Below, piece after piece: positions 44,849-53,879 of a stretch of 64,000 nt of DNA. Source of the DNA: Tessaracoccus lacteus (GTDB lineage Bacteria > Actinomycetota > Actinomycetes > Propionibacteriales > Propionibacteriaceae); contig NZ_CP123967.1 of the NCBI RefSeq assembly GCF_029917005.1, forward strand, positions 496,001 to 560,000, read 5' to 3'. The position numbers and the translations under genes are program-made. The stretch's first letter is position 1. Every line of letters begins with the position of its first letter. The notes beneath the pieces were generated by a model. That model was not told where the DNA came from and searched no databases. It saw only the letters and a program-made list of their open reading frames with translations.

Positions 44849-44932
44849 CCTGGGGCGGGCGTGTCTGCCCGGGGGGTGGCCGCGTCGATGACAAGATGAT
44901 GGTGAGGACTGCCCAGGAAGAGGGGACGCGAC

Positions 44933-46222
44933 ATGTCGAACAACGATTGGGTTCACGAGGGCACGCCCCGGGAGCCGGACTGGTCCGCAGAGCAGGACGA
45001 CTACGGCGTCCCTGTGTCCCCGGGTGAGTGGGACGACTACGCCGAGGAACAGGCCGTTCCCGTGCCCGAGCCGCCGCAGAGCGCTGCCGCCCAGGAACCT
45101 GGCCCCGTCGTCGCCGCGACCGCGGATGAGCCCGCACCCCAGCCGGAGCCGGAGCCCGAGCCTGCGCCTGAGGTCGAACCCGAGCCGGAGATCGCGCCTG
45201 AGCCCGAGCCGGAGGTCGCGCCTGAGCCCGAGCCGGAGGTCGCGCCTGAGCCCGAGCCGGAGGTCGCGCCTGAGCCCGAGCCGGAGGTCGCGCCTGAGCC
45301 CGAGCCGGAGATCGCGCCCGAGCCCGAGCCGGAGATCACGCCCGAGCCCGAGCCGGAGATCACGCCCGAACCTGAACCGGACGAGGCCCAGGTGCGCCCG
45401 CGGCCCGATGCGGAGGCGGTCGTCCCGCCGGAGCTGGCCGCGCCGACCGCAGAGACCGACATGTCGCTCGTAGACGAGGTGGAGCCCGCACCCGAGGAGC
45501 CGGATCTCGAGCCGGACCAGGAGGGGCTGGGCGCCGCCGCAGCCGTGATGGCGGCCGGAGCCGGCGGAGGCGCCGCGATCGCAGGGCTCTACCGACCCGA
45601 TGCCGAGGACACCCAGATCATCGACGCTCCCCAGCGTCGCAGCCTCGAGGACGAGGTGGCGGAGGAGGAGCGGGTCGCCCAGCAGCTGCGCGCCGACAAG
45701 GAGGCGCGGGACCAGCGACTCGGTCTCGTGGCCACCTCCGAGGCGAACGCACTGCGCGAGGCACCGCCCGCGCCCCGCCGCGGCGTCGGGGGCTTCGGGA
45801 GCTTCGGTCTTCTGGTGCTGCGTCTGGTCGTCGCCGCGATCCTGGGGATCGTCGGCTACCAGATCCTGTCGGACATCGACGCGACCACCGAACTGCTCAG
45901 CCGCACACTGATCCCCGAGCCGCGCACTGTTGCCTGGGTGCTCGGCTTCGCGCTGGCCGCGATGGCGGTACTCCTGGTGATCGGCATGGCGGTGCGGGTC
46001 GTCGGTCTGCTGCTCACCGCGATCGCGATCGGCTCGCTGGTGTTCATCCGCTGGGGCAGCTTCAGCATCTTCGTCGAGGGTGTCGAGGGCTTCATCGGGG
46101 ACAAGGACCTGCTCCTGGCGGCCGTCGGCATCCTGTTCTTCAGCCTCGGTGGCGGCAAGGCAGGCGTCGACGGAGCCATCTCCGCGTCCCGCCACCACGC
46201 CAGAGAGGCCAAGCGCTCCTGA
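44933..46222 (+). CDS. DoxX-like membrane protein with Pro/Glu repeat region
   Basis: 429 aa. An acidic N-terminal half without membrane segments contains eight (PEPEPE[VI][AT])-type octapeptides (about residues 83-146), then an acidic linker and a coiled region ([30 protein letters not shown]). The last about 150 aa have four hydrophobic spans in DoxX order ([85 protein letters not shown]). Possibly a membrane protein reaching through the cell wall or a scaffold; function unknown. The repeat is encoded by a tandem DNA repeat. Confidence 0.75.
   Translation: MSNNDWVHEGTPREPDWSAEQDDYGVPVSPGEWDDYAEEQAVPVPEPPQSAAAQEPGPVVAATADEPAPQPEPEPEPAPEVEPEPEIAPEPEPEVAPEPEPEVAPEPEPEVAPEPEPEVAPEPEPEIAPEPEPEITPEPEPEITPEPEPDEAQVRPRPDAEAVVPPELAAPTAETDMSLVDEVEPAPEEPDLEPDQEGLGAAAAVMAAGAGGGAAIAGLYRPDAEDTQIIDAPQRRSLEDEVAEEERVAQQLRADKEARDQRLGLVATSEANALREAPPAPRRGVGGFGSFGLLVLRLVVAAILGIVGYQILSDIDATTELLSRTLIPEPRTVAWVLGFALAAMAVLLVIGMAVRVVGLLLTAIAIGSLVFIRWGSFSIFVEGVEGFIGDKDLLLAAVGILFFSLGGGKAGVDGAISASRHHAREAKRS
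45179..45370. repeat. 24-bp tandem repeat, eight units
   Basis: Eight contiguous 24-bp units beginning with CCCGAGCCGGAG at 45179, 45203, 45227, 45251, 45275, 45299, 45323 and 45347, with only a few base differences (mainly G/A in the GTC/ATC codon and T/C in the proline codon), followed by a decayed partial unit. In frame, so copy-number changes keep the DoxX-like protein intact. Confidence 0.95.
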
Positions 46223-46321
46223 GCCGACACGCGGACGCCGTGGCGCCCTGCGGGCGAGGATCCCGCCCGACTGGGTATCTTCGACATCAGGAGCGCGACG
46301 TCCGCGCAGGGAGAGGGGCTC

Positions 46322-47983
46322 ATGAGCAGAACGGTCAAGCTGACCCAGGTCATCCTGGCGGTCATCGCCGTCGGCCTGGTCGTTGCGCTGTTCACCGGAG
46401 GCCTCGTGCGCGGGCAGAGCAGGGACGAGCCCGCGTCCCCGTCGACCACCGGGCCGGTCACGCCGTCCGCCCCCGCGGACGGCGCCCGGATGCCCGGCGT
46501 GCCCGAGGTGCCCGTGGCCGACCATGCACTGCTGCCCGCAGAGGATGACGCGAACGCCGACCGTCAGCTCGACTACACGCCGTCGGGAGAACCGAGCGTC
46601 GAGTTCGAGGATTCGCTGGGGGACCTCACGTCGTACGCCACCCAGGTCGTCGACTGGGAGGCATGCCAGGACTCCGACATCGGCGCCCAGTGCGCCACGA
46701 TCCTCGCCCCCCTGGACTGGGAGGACCCCTCCGGGCCGGCCGTCGAGATCGCGGTGCGGCGCGTGCCGGACGGCGATTCGTCGCGCGGCCCCCTGTTCGT
46801 GAACCCCGGCGGCCCCGGTTACGGTGGGCAGTCCATGGCCGAGAACCTCGCCGGACGCTGGCAGAACTACGACACCGTCGGCTGGGATCCGCGGGGTACC
46901 GGCGAGTCCACGCACGTCGTCTGCGGGGATCTCGAGCAGACCGACGCCATCATGAACCTCGACGCGAGCCCGGACGATGACGCCGAGATCAAGGCTCTCA
47001 AGAACGGCGGCAAGGACTTCGCCGAGCAGTGCCGCGACGCCTCCGGCGACCTGCTCGACCACATCACGACCGTCGACGTGGCGCGCGACCTCGACCTGCT
47101 GCGCCACCTCCTCGGCGCAGAGAAGCTGAATTACGTCGGCGTCTCCTACGGCACCTTCGTCGGCGCCACCTACGCCGAGCTGTTCCCGGACACCGTCGGC
47201 CGGCTCGTGCTCGACGCCGCCGTCGACATCACCGGGTCCGACGACGCGCCAGCCCAGGTGGAGGGTTTCGAGCTCGCGCTGACCAACTTCACGGCCTGGT
47301 GCGCCCACTCAGACCTGTGCGACCTCGGTGACGACCAGGACGCCATCAACGACCGCATCGCCGGCTTCCTGGCGGGCCTCGACGAGCAGCCCCTGACGGT
47401 GGGGGACCGGAAGCTGACCCAGAGTCTGGCGGCCACCGGCATCGCGCTGTTCCTCTACGAGGACGACACCGCCTACCGCACGCTGGCCGAGGTGATCGCA
47501 CAGGGATTCACCGGCGACGGCACCAACCTGCTGTGGGCGGCCGACGTCATGAACGGACGCGGTGATGACACCTATGAGACCATCGCGTTCGCGTTCCCGG
47601 CCATGGCCTGTGCGGATGCGCAGGACGACGGCGCCGATGCCGTCATGGGTGACTGGAAGGACACCTTCAAGAAGGCGCCGATCATGGCGCCGAACATGGG
47701 CACCAGCTACACCTGCCAGTTCTGGACGGCCGACTCGGCTCCCCAGCTGAAGCTCACCGCGAAGGGCGCCCCGACCATCCTCGTCGTCGGCACCACCGGC
47801 GACTCGGCGACGCCCTACGAGCAGGCGCAGACGATGGCAGAGCAACTCGACTCCGGCGTGCTCCTCACCCTCGACGGGGCGGGCCACGGCGCGGTGACGG
47901 GCGACAACAGCTGCATCGCGGAGCACGTCGACGCCTATCTGTACGACGGCGCCGCCCCCGACGAGGGAACCGTGTGCCGCTGA
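46322..47983 (+). CDS. Secreted alpha/beta hydrolase, tripeptidyl aminopeptidase type
   Basis: 553 aa. N-terminal signal/anchor (KLTQVILAVIAVGLVVALFTGGLV), a Ser/Thr/Pro linker, then the catalytic domain: oxyanion FVNPGGPGYGGQS, YDTVGWDPRGTGES, nucleophile VGVSYGTFVGATYAELFPD, Asp in GTTGDSATPYEQA, His in DGAGHGAVTG. The C-terminal TAP-like domain completes the fold. Probably removes N-terminal peptides from extracellular substrates (S33 family). Confidence 0.9.
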   Translation: MSRTVKLTQVILAVIAVGLVVALFTGGLVRGQSRDEPASPSTTGPVTPSAPADGARMPGVPEVPVADHALLPAEDDANADRQLDYTPSGEPSVEFEDSLGDLTSYATQVVDWEACQDSDIGAQCATILAPLDWEDPSGPAVEIAVRRVPDGDSSRGPLFVNPGGPGYGGQSMAENLAGRWQNYDTVGWDPRGTGESTHVVCGDLEQTDAIMNLDASPDDDAEIKALKNGGKDFAEQCRDASGDLLDHITTVDVARDLDLLRHLLGAEKLNYVGVSYGTFVGATYAELFPDTVGRLVLDAAVDITGSDDAPAQVEGFELALTNFTAWCAHSDLCDLGDDQDAINDRIAGFLAGLDEQPLTVGDRKLTQSLAATGIALFLYEDDTAYRTLAEVIAQGFTGDGTNLLWAADVMNGRGDDTYETIAFAFPAMACADAQDDGADAVMGDWKDTFKKAPIMAPNMGTSYTCQFWTADSAPQLKLTAKGAPTILVVGTTGDSATPYEQAQTMAEQLDSGVLLTLDGAGHGAVTGDNSCIAEHVDAYLYDGAAPDEGTVCR

Positions 47984-48036
47984 TCGGGGCCCGGTTGGAC
48001 CAAAGCTGCGCGGGTTCTGTATAGTTCTCAACTGCT

Positions 48037-48109
48037 GCCGCCCTAGCTCAGTCGGTAGAGCGACGCTCTCGTAAAGCGTAGGTCACGGGTTCGATTCCCG
48101 TGGGCGGCT
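48037..48109 (+). tRNA. tRNA-Thr (anticodon CGT)
   Basis: Acceptor GCCGCCC/GGGCGGC, D arm GCTC...GAGC, anticodon stem ACGCT/AGCGT around CTCGTAA (anticodon CGT), T arm CACGGGTTCGATTCCCGTG, discriminator T. 73 nt, CCA not encoded. Confidence 0.96.
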
Positions 48110-48117
48110 CGGCAGTG

Positions 48118-48150
48118 GGACGGCCTCCGGAGCTCATCTGGAGGCCGTCC
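48118..48150 (+). terminator. Terminator of tRNA-Thr
   Basis: Perfect 11-bp stem GGACGGCCTCC / GGAGGCCGTCC with an 11-base loop, 9 bp after the tRNA, followed by CCGTTTG. Confidence 0.8.
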
Positions 48151-48260
48151 CCGTTTGCTGCCCGGACGTTTAGGGGAAGCCCGTGAATCCGAGCTGTGGC
48201 GGCCTTGTAGGCTGGTCTGAGCCCTCGGGAACCACCGCTTCCGGGCAGCGAGGAGGAACC

Positions 48261-49610
48261 GTGTTCGATTGCGCCATCATCGGTGCTGGCCTGGCCGGCC
48301 TTGTTGCTGCCAGGCACCTCGTGGACCGAGGCCTGAGCGTCGTCGTCCTGGAGGCGCGCGGTCGGGTCGGCGGCCGGGTCGAGAACAAGATCCTGAACGA
48401 CGGCTCGTATGTCGAGCTCGGCGGCCAGTGGATCGGCCCCGGATACGACTCGCTGCAGGAGATCATCGACGAGCTCGGATTCGAGACCATCGGGCTCCCG
48501 GCCTCCGGCAACCTGGTGGTGCGGCTGCGCGGCAAGTCCCTCGAGGTTCCGAGCTCCGAAGAGCTCCCCGCGCTCACGCCCTTCGAGGTCTCCGACCTCG
48601 GCCAGGGCCTGCTTCGGCTGCGGCGGCTCTCTCAGCGCCTGCGGGACGACGCGGCCTGGCGGAAGGCCAACGAGGCCTGGCTCAACCAGGACCTGCGCCG
48701 CTGGGTCACCTCGAACCTCCGCACCCAGGGCGCCCAGCGCCGCTTCGGCGAGGTCTACGCCGCGGCCTTCGGCCCGATGCCCAAGGACGCGACGCTCCTG
48801 GAGGGGCTCCTGCAGGTCACCTCGGGCATCGACCTTGAGACGATGCTCGCCAGCAACGGCGGCCTGCATCAGAAGCGCGTGGAGGGCGGCGTCGCCGCCG
48901 TTGCCGACGCCATGGCCGAGCGCCTCGGAGACGTCGTGCGGCTGGAGTCCGAGGTCACCCGCGTCGACCACGACGACACCTCTGCGCGCCTCACGCTCGC
49001 GGGCGGTGAGGTCGTCGAGGCCCGCCAGGTCATCTCCACGCTGCCGCCGCGCCTCGCCGTCGCCCTTGAGCACAACCCACCGCTGCCGCAGTGGCGGATC
49101 GAGGCCGCCGACAAGGTCGCCCCCGGAAACGTCATCAAGGCCTTCCTAGTCTACAAGGAGCCGTTCTGGCGGGACAAGGGCTTCTCCGGCCAGTCGAGCG
49201 CCGATGAGGGCGCGGTGCGCGTCACGTTCGACACGACGGCCGACACCAGCGAGCACGGGCACCTGATGGGCTTCTTCGAGGGTGCGGACGCGGACTCGTT
49301 GGCCCGACGCTCGGTGACCCTGCGCGAGCGGGCCTTCGTGGACGCTGTCGTGCGTGCCTTCGGTGAGGACGGCGCCAAGCCGATCGGATATGTCGAGCGT
49401 GACTGGGGCGCCGAGCGGTTCACGGGCGGCTGCCACGGCGCGCACTTCGCGCCGGGCGTATGGACCGCCAACGGTCCCCTCCTGGCACAGGACGAGGGTG
49501 TGCTGCACTGGGCCGGGGCCGAGTATGCGAGCCGTTTCAATGGGTACCTGGAAGGCGCCGTGCGTTCCGGCCGGGAGGCTGCTACCCGCGTCACGCGCTC
49601 CCTGGCCTGA
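48261..49610 (+). CDS. Flavin monoamine oxidase family protein
   Basis: 449 aa. FAD dinucleotide fold CAIIGAGLAGLVAARHLVDRGLSVVVLEARGRVGGRV at the N terminus, YVELGGQWIGP, and C-terminal FAD-contact HWAGAEYASRFNGYLEGAVRSGREAA. Oxidises a primary amine to aldehyde, ammonia and peroxide; the specific amine is not readable. The GTG at 48261 follows GAGGAGGAACC. The last residues before FAD closure (GAEYA) have Glu-Tyr where most MAOs show GTE(T/Y), a mild variation. Confidence 0.9.
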   Translation: MFDCAIIGAGLAGLVAARHLVDRGLSVVVLEARGRVGGRVENKILNDGSYVELGGQWIGPGYDSLQEIIDELGFETIGLPASGNLVVRLRGKSLEVPSSEELPALTPFEVSDLGQGLLRLRRLSQRLRDDAAWRKANEAWLNQDLRRWVTSNLRTQGAQRRFGEVYAAAFGPMPKDATLLEGLLQVTSGIDLETMLASNGGLHQKRVEGGVAAVADAMAERLGDVVRLESEVTRVDHDDTSARLTLAGGEVVEARQVISTLPPRLAVALEHNPPLPQWRIEAADKVAPGNVIKAFLVYKEPFWRDKGFSGQSSADEGAVRVTFDTTADTSEHGHLMGFFEGADADSLARRSVTLRERAFVDAVVRAFGEDGAKPIGYVERDWGAERFTGGCHGAHFAPGVWTANGPLLAQDEGVLHWAGAEYASRFNGYLEGAVRSGREAATRVTRSLA

Positions 49611-49630
49611 GCCTCTGGGACGCTGGTCCC

Positions 49631-50713
49631 ATGCCTGACGCTCAGCTGGGCAGGTCCAGACTCGTTGCCCAGGGCCTCGTCACTCGCCCTTTCGCACGCC
49701 CCTCGGACGCGGTCGCCGCGCTGGGGGCCATGCAAGGCCAGGATCTCCCCGGCGTGCTGGCGTCCGCGGCCCTGCGGACCGCCTCGGGCGGCGTCCGCGA
49801 CGTGCTCGAGGATCTCGACGCCGGCGCGCTCGTGCGCGGCTACCCCATGCGGGGGACCGTGTTCCTGCTCCCCGCCGTCGATGCGGTCTGGATGACCGAG
49901 CTGTGTGCCGAGCGGCCCATCCGCGAGGCCGTGGCGCGGCGGAACCGTCAGGGCCTCGACGACTCGTCACTCGAGATGGCCAGGGAGATCGCCAGGGCGG
50001 AGATGGCCGGCGGTCCGATCAGCCGGGCACAGCTGTTCGAGCTGTGGGAGGCCGCGGGCATCAGGACCACCGGCGGCTTCGGCTACCACCTCGTCTTCAT
50101 GCTCATCGCCGAGACGACCCTCGTCTACGGACCCTGGAACGGGACGGAGCAGGACCTGGCGCTGCTCGACCAGTGGATCCCGGACAGCCCTCGCCTCGCG
50201 CGCCGGTTCGACGGGGACACCGTCGCGGCGACGGCCGAGCTGGCGCTGCGGTACTTCACGTCGCACGGCCCGGCGACGGTGCGCGACTTCGCATGGTGGA
50301 CCAAGCTCCCGCTGACCGCCGTCCGAGCCGCCATGCCCCTGATCGTCGAGGAGCTGGAGACCGACGGTGCGGCCGAGGCCAGCTTCTGGCGACCCGGCCT
50401 GCTGGATGAGGTCGCGAAGGTCGGCCGGGCGGCTGCGGGGCCGCTGCTCCTGCCCGGCTTCGATGAGTTCGTGCTCGGCTACCAGGACCGACTTTTCGCG
50501 ATGGCCGCCCATGAGCATGTCAGGCTCGTTCCCGGCAACAACGGGGTGTTCCGGCGGTCTGTGGTCGCCGGCGGACTGGTCCGCGGCACGTGGGCCCGCG
50601 CGGGGACGGCCTCGCGGCGTCGGTTGGAGGTCGAGGAGTTCGCGCCGATGAGCGCCACGAGGATGCGACAGCTCGAGGTGTTGTTCGGCAGCTACCCCTG
50701 GGTGCTGCCCTGA
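49631..50713 (+). CDS. Winged-helix AlkZ/YcaQ-type putative DNA glycosylase
   Basis: 360 aa of the HTH_42/AlkZ family. The catalytic QxQ motif is Q35-G-Q37 in ALGAMQGQDLPGVL, as in the YcaQ/AlkX group that opens DNA crosslinks, and the body has the three tandem winged-helix elements (for example RAQLFELWEAAGI, RYFTSHGPATVRDFAWWTKLPLTAVRA), ending in ATRMRQLEVLFGSY. Likely cuts alkylated or crosslinked bases; activity is inferred from motif and length. The ATG at 49631 lies 20 bp after the amine oxidase gene. Confidence 0.85.
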   Translation: MPDAQLGRSRLVAQGLVTRPFARPSDAVAALGAMQGQDLPGVLASAALRTASGGVRDVLEDLDAGALVRGYPMRGTVFLLPAVDAVWMTELCAERPIREAVARRNRQGLDDSSLEMAREIARAEMAGGPISRAQLFELWEAAGIRTTGGFGYHLVFMLIAETTLVYGPWNGTEQDLALLDQWIPDSPRLARRFDGDTVAATAELALRYFTSHGPATVRDFAWWTKLPLTAVRAAMPLIVEELETDGAAEASFWRPGLLDEVAKVGRAAAGPLLLPGFDEFVLGYQDRLFAMAAHEHVRLVPGNNGVFRRSVVAGGLVRGTWARAGTASRRRLEVEEFAPMSATRMRQLEVLFGSYPWVLP

Positions 50714-50740
50714 CCGCAGCTGCCGGCCGGTGGACGCCAA

Positions 50741-50774
50741 GAGGGGCGTCCCGCCATTCGGCCGGACGCCCCTC
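50741..50774. terminator. Bidirectional terminator between AlkZ-like gene and glnK
   Basis: 11-bp perfect stem GAGGGGCGTCC / GGACGCCCCTC around a 12-base loop in the 75-bp gap between two convergent genes. Confidence 0.8.
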
Positions 50775-50788
50775 GAGATGGATGCTGC

Positions 50789-51127
50789 TCAGACGGCGGC
50801 GGCTCCCCGCTCGCCGGTACGGATGCGCACGACCTCGTCGACGCTCGTGGACCACACCTTGCCGTCACCGACGGCGCCGGTGCGGGCCGCCTCGGTGATG
50901 ATGTCGATCAGCGCGGACGCGTCGGCATCGTCGGTGAGGATCTCGATCTTCGCCTTGGCGATGAAGTCGATCGTGAACTCCGCCCCGCGGTAGACCTCAC
51001 GGTGGCCGCGCTGGCGGGCGTAGCCGGAGACCTCGCTGACGGTCATGCCGGCGATGCCGTGCTGGGCCAGAGCGATCTGGACCTGGGTCAGCATGCTGGG
51101 CTGGACGATTGCGGTGACGAGCTTCAT
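50789..51127 (-). CDS. glnK: PII nitrogen regulatory protein, T-loop Tyr51 replaced by Phe
   Basis: 112 aa. MKLVTAIVQPSMLTQVQIALAQHGIAGMTVSEVSGYARQRGHREVYRGAEF carries the PII fold start and the T loop; TGAVGDGKVWSTSVDEVVRIRTGERG is the B-loop/C-loop ATP and 2-oxoglutarate site. Residue 51, the Tyr adenylylated by GlnD in actinobacterial GlnK, is Phe (TTC codon), while Y46 is present. Binding of ATP/ADP and 2-OG should still work, but covalent switching should not. It overlaps amtB by 4 bp (ATGA), the usual pair; glnD, often third, is not here. Confidence 0.95.
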   Translation of the reverse strand: MKLVTAIVQPSMLTQVQIALAQHGIAGMTVSEVSGYARQRGHREVYRGAEFTIDFIAKAKIEILTDDADASALIDIITEAARTGAVGDGKVWSTSVDEVVRIRTGERGAAAV

Positions 51128-52467
51128 GCCTTGATCTCCTCGCGGCTCGGAACGATCAGCGTCTGCTTGACGCCGTAGCTGGAGTACTGGGTGACGCTGA
51201 GGTCGTAGCCGGTCTCAGCGTGCTCGGAGGTGTCGATGCCCTGCGTCTCGACCTCGGCCGGGACGCGCAGGCCCATGACCTTGTCGAGGACCTTGGCGAT
51301 GAGGAAGGTCACCACGAAGGAGTAGACTAGGACGATCAGCGCGCCGGAGACCTGGCGCCAGAGCTGGTCGACTCCGCCGCCGTAGAACAGGCCAGCGACA
51401 CCGGCCGGGGACTCGGGATCGGCGAAGAAGCCGATCAGGATGGTGCCGACGAGGCCGCCGACGAGGTGCACGCCCACGACGTCCAGTGAGTCGTCGTAGC
51501 CGAGCTTGTACTTGAGGCCCACGGCGTAGGCGCAGGCCACACCGGCGATCAGGCCGAGGATCAGGCCGCCGAGCGGGCTGACGGAGTGGGCCGCGGGCGT
51601 GATGGCGACCAGGCCCGCCACGATGCCGGACGCGGCACCCAGCGAGGTGGCGTGGCCGTCACGGAGACGCTCCACGATCAGCCAGCCGAGCATCGCGGCG
51701 GCGGTGGCGCCCAGGGTGTTGATCCAGGCGACGCCGGCGGTGGTGTTGGCGCCCAGCGCGGAGCCGGCGTTGAAGCCGAACCAGCCGAACCACAGGAGGC
51801 CGGCGCCCAGCATCACGAAGGGCAGGTTGTGGGGACGCATCGGCACCTTGCCGAAGCCGAGGCGGGGGCCGAGCACCAGGCAGAGCGCGAGGGCCGCGGC
51901 GCCTGCGTTGATGTGGATCGCGGTGCCGCCGGCGAAGTCGATGGCCTTGATGACGTTGGCGATGAAGCCGCCCTGCCAGGTCACGGTGCCGTCGTCCGCG
52001 ACGACGTCGAAGGAGAAGACCCAGTGCGCGGCGGGGAAGTAGACGAGCAGCGCCCAGACGGCGGCGAAGACGACCCAGGCCGAGATCTTCATCCGGTCGG
52101 CGACGGCGCCGGAAATCAGCGCGACGGCGATGATCGCGAACGCGGACTGGAAGCCGGCGAAGACGATGTCAGGCAGCCCGTTGGTGACTGCCTCGGGGCT
52201 CATCAGGCCCTTGAGGAAGGTGAAATCCAGCGGGTTGCCGATCACGCGACCCATCGAGTCGCCGAATGCCATCGAGTAGCCGACGATGACCCACAGGACG
52301 CCGACAACGCCCATGGTGGTCAGCGACATCATCATCATGTTGAGGACGCTCTTGGCGCGGACCATGCCGCCGTAGAAGAAAGCCAGGCCAGGGGTCATCA
52401 GCAGGACCAGTGCGGCGCTGGCGAGGACCCAGGCGGTGTTACCCGTGTCAATGTCGAGGAGTTCCAT
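51124..52467 (-). CDS. amtB: Ammonium transporter
   Basis: 447 aa, eleven predicted spans. DTGNTAWVLASAALVLLMTPGLAFFYGGMVRAKSVLNMMMMS at the N terminus; twin His in AGGTAIHINAGAAALAL and DVVGVHLVGGLVG. Conducts ammonium and is gated by GlnK from the cytoplasmic face; the C-terminal tail (LDKVMGLRVPAEVETQGIDTSEHAETGY) carries the conserved ETGYD-type end that contacts GlnK. Upstream 52545-52559 has two GTGAC strings 10 bp apart on the minus strand; a GlnR or AmtR operator cannot be assigned from this. Confidence 0.96.
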   Translation of the reverse strand: MELLDIDTGNTAWVLASAALVLLMTPGLAFFYGGMVRAKSVLNMMMMSLTTMGVVGVLWVIVGYSMAFGDSMGRVIGNPLDFTFLKGLMSPEAVTNGLPDIVFAGFQSAFAIIAVALISGAVADRMKISAWVVFAAVWALLVYFPAAHWVFSFDVVADDGTVTWQGGFIANVIKAIDFAGGTAIHINAGAAALALCLVLGPRLGFGKVPMRPHNLPFVMLGAGLLWFGWFGFNAGSALGANTTAGVAWINTLGATAAAMLGWLIVERLRDGHATSLGAASGIVAGLVAITPAAHSVSPLGGLILGLIAGVACAYAVGLKYKLGYDDSLDVVGVHLVGGLVGTILIGFFADPESPAGVAGLFYGGGVDQLWRQVSGALIVLVYSFVVTFLIAKVLDKVMGLRVPAEVETQGIDTSEHAETGYDLSVTQYSSYGVKQTLIVPSREEIKA

Positions 52468-52577
52468 GGGCAGAATCCTGTCCAGCCCAGATTTCGCCGA
52501 ACGACGCGTCTCGTAACGGTCGAGTTAGTTATCTGCTCTCAAATGTCACGTTTCGTCACCGGTTCATTTCCGCGGTG

Positions 52578-53054
52578 TTACCGCGGGCGGCGCACCTGCT
52601 GGAGCCGGACGGAGGCCAGCTCTGCCCAGTCCCCCTCGGCCTCGAAGGCCGTGAACGCGGATGTCGGGTACCAGCACTGCAGCTCGTCGGCGGCGCGTCG
52701 GTCGCCGGCGTAGGCGAGCTCCGCGGCCAGCGATGCGATGGTGGGGTTGTGCCCGATCACCAGCAGGCAGTCGACGTCGTCGTCGGTCTCGGAGATGCGC
52801 TGCAGCATCGTCTCGGTGCCCTCGAAGTAGAGCGCGTCCTGGAACTCGGCGGGGACGTCGAGTCCCGTGGCCGCGAAGGTCTCCCTGGTCCGTGTCGCGG
52901 TGGAGACCAGCGCGTGCTGAACGCCGAGTGACTTCAGCTCGAGGCCGGCCTCCCGGGCCTCCTGGACGCCCCTCGGGGTCAGGTGCCGAGCCTTGTCACC
53001 CAGGGGATTGGTGGCCTCGGTCTTCGAATGGCGCATCAGGATCAGCCGTCGCAT
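52578..53054 (-). CDS. SixA-type histidine phosphatase
   Basis: 158 aa. Catalytic LILMRHSKTE (RH motif), second Arg in ALVSTATRTRET, Glu in LYFEGTE, second His in LLVIGHNPTI. Single-domain phosphohistidine phosphatase of the SixA/histidine phosphatase superfamily; in actinobacteria the partner protein is unknown. Single gene between amtB promoter and the diiron gene. Confidence 0.9.
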   Translation of the reverse strand: MRRLILMRHSKTEATNPLGDKARHLTPRGVQEAREAGLELKSLGVQHALVSTATRTRETFAATGLDVPAEFQDALYFEGTETMLQRISETDDDVDCLLVIGHNPTIASLAAELAYAGDRRAADELQCWYPTSAFTAFEAEGDWAELASVRLQQVRRPR

Positions 53055-53090
53055 GCCGACAGCCTAGTTGTGCGCGGGGCGCCGAGGTGG

Positions 53091-53879
53091 TCAGACGGTG
53101 ACGCCGAGGCGCGCGAACGCCGTGCGGAAGATCTGCAGCCCGTCGAGGCCCGGCAGGTTCGCCACGGACTGGTCCAGCTTGTCCAGCGCCTCGCCCTGGC
53201 CGGCGAAGAGGTGGCCCATCACGTAGCGGACCTCGGAGTCGTCCATCACGCCTGAGCCGACGGGGCGCCAGGCGGTCTGCATGAGGGTGCGGACGATCTT
53301 GGGTGCCGCTGCGGAGCGTTCGAGCGCCATGCGGGCCTGCGTCGTGTAGAACGCCACGTGCCGGGTCTCCTGCTGCGCGATGCGCTTGAGCAGGGGTGAG
53401 AGGGCCGGGTGCTCGAGCTGCTCCGCGAGGCGTCGGTAGGCGGCGACGGCCGACAGCTCGTTGGCGGCGCCCCACGCGTTGTGCACGGCGAGGAAGTCGT
53501 CGCCGACGAGGTTGGACAGCGTCCCCTGCTTCGTCGGGCCGAGAGCCTCCTTCCAGCCGAGCTTGATGCGCTTGGCCTTCAGCTCGTCGTAGTCGACGAC
53601 GATCCCGTGGCGGCTGAGCACCGCGGCCAGCGCCTCGCCATGCCAGAACTCCTCGCGGTTCCACGTGGTCATGAAGCCTCGGGACTCCTCGCTGCGGTGC
53701 GAGCGGGTCACGAGCAGGTCCCGCAGGTAGCAGGAGGTGTGGTACTCGACGTCGCACATGTAGCGCAGCACCCGCAGGGTGGGCTCGTCGAGGGGCTGGG
53801 TCTCGAACGTGTCGAAGTCGAGGTCCTCCCAGCGGACGCGGTCGGAGGTCTCGGCGAACTTCTCAAGATTGAACGCCAC
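53091..53879 (-). CDS. Ferritin-like diiron protein, acyl-ACP desaturase-like
   Basis: 262 aa from the GTG at 53879, preceded by GAAGGGGAC. Four-helix ligands are all visible: E45 (MCDVEYHTSC), E77 and H80 (NREEFWHGEA), E141 (GAANELSAV), E171 and H174 (QQETRHVAFY), the pattern of acyl-ACP desaturase-like ferritin proteins. Probably an O2-dependent desaturase or a related oxidase. It overlaps by 17 bp the end of an upstream paralogue that lacks most of these ligands. Substrate unknown. Confidence 0.85.
   Translation of the reverse strand: MAFNLEKFAETSDRVRWEDLDFDTFETQPLDEPTLRVLRYMCDVEYHTSCYLRDLLVTRSHRSEESRGFMTTWNREEFWHGEALAAVLSRHGIVVDYDELKAKRIKLGWKEALGPTKQGTLSNLVGDDFLAVHNAWGAANELSAVAAYRRLAEQLEHPALSPLLKRIAQQETRHVAFYTTQARMALERSAAAPKIVRTLMQTAWRPVGSGVMDDSEVRYVMGHLFAGQGEALDKLDQSVANLPGLDGLQIFRTAFARLGVTV

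Noticed and set aside
43580-47308. 1242-aa antisense open frame
   Set aside because: It runs opposite holB, the DoxX-like gene and the peptidase gene, all with clear motifs; its Arg/Gly/Leu-rich repeats are the complement of the PEPEPE repeat. A GC-driven shadow.
52545-52559. GlnR or AmtR operator before amtB
   Set aside because: Two GTGAC strings alone do not match either consensus well enough; no second half-site with proper spacing.
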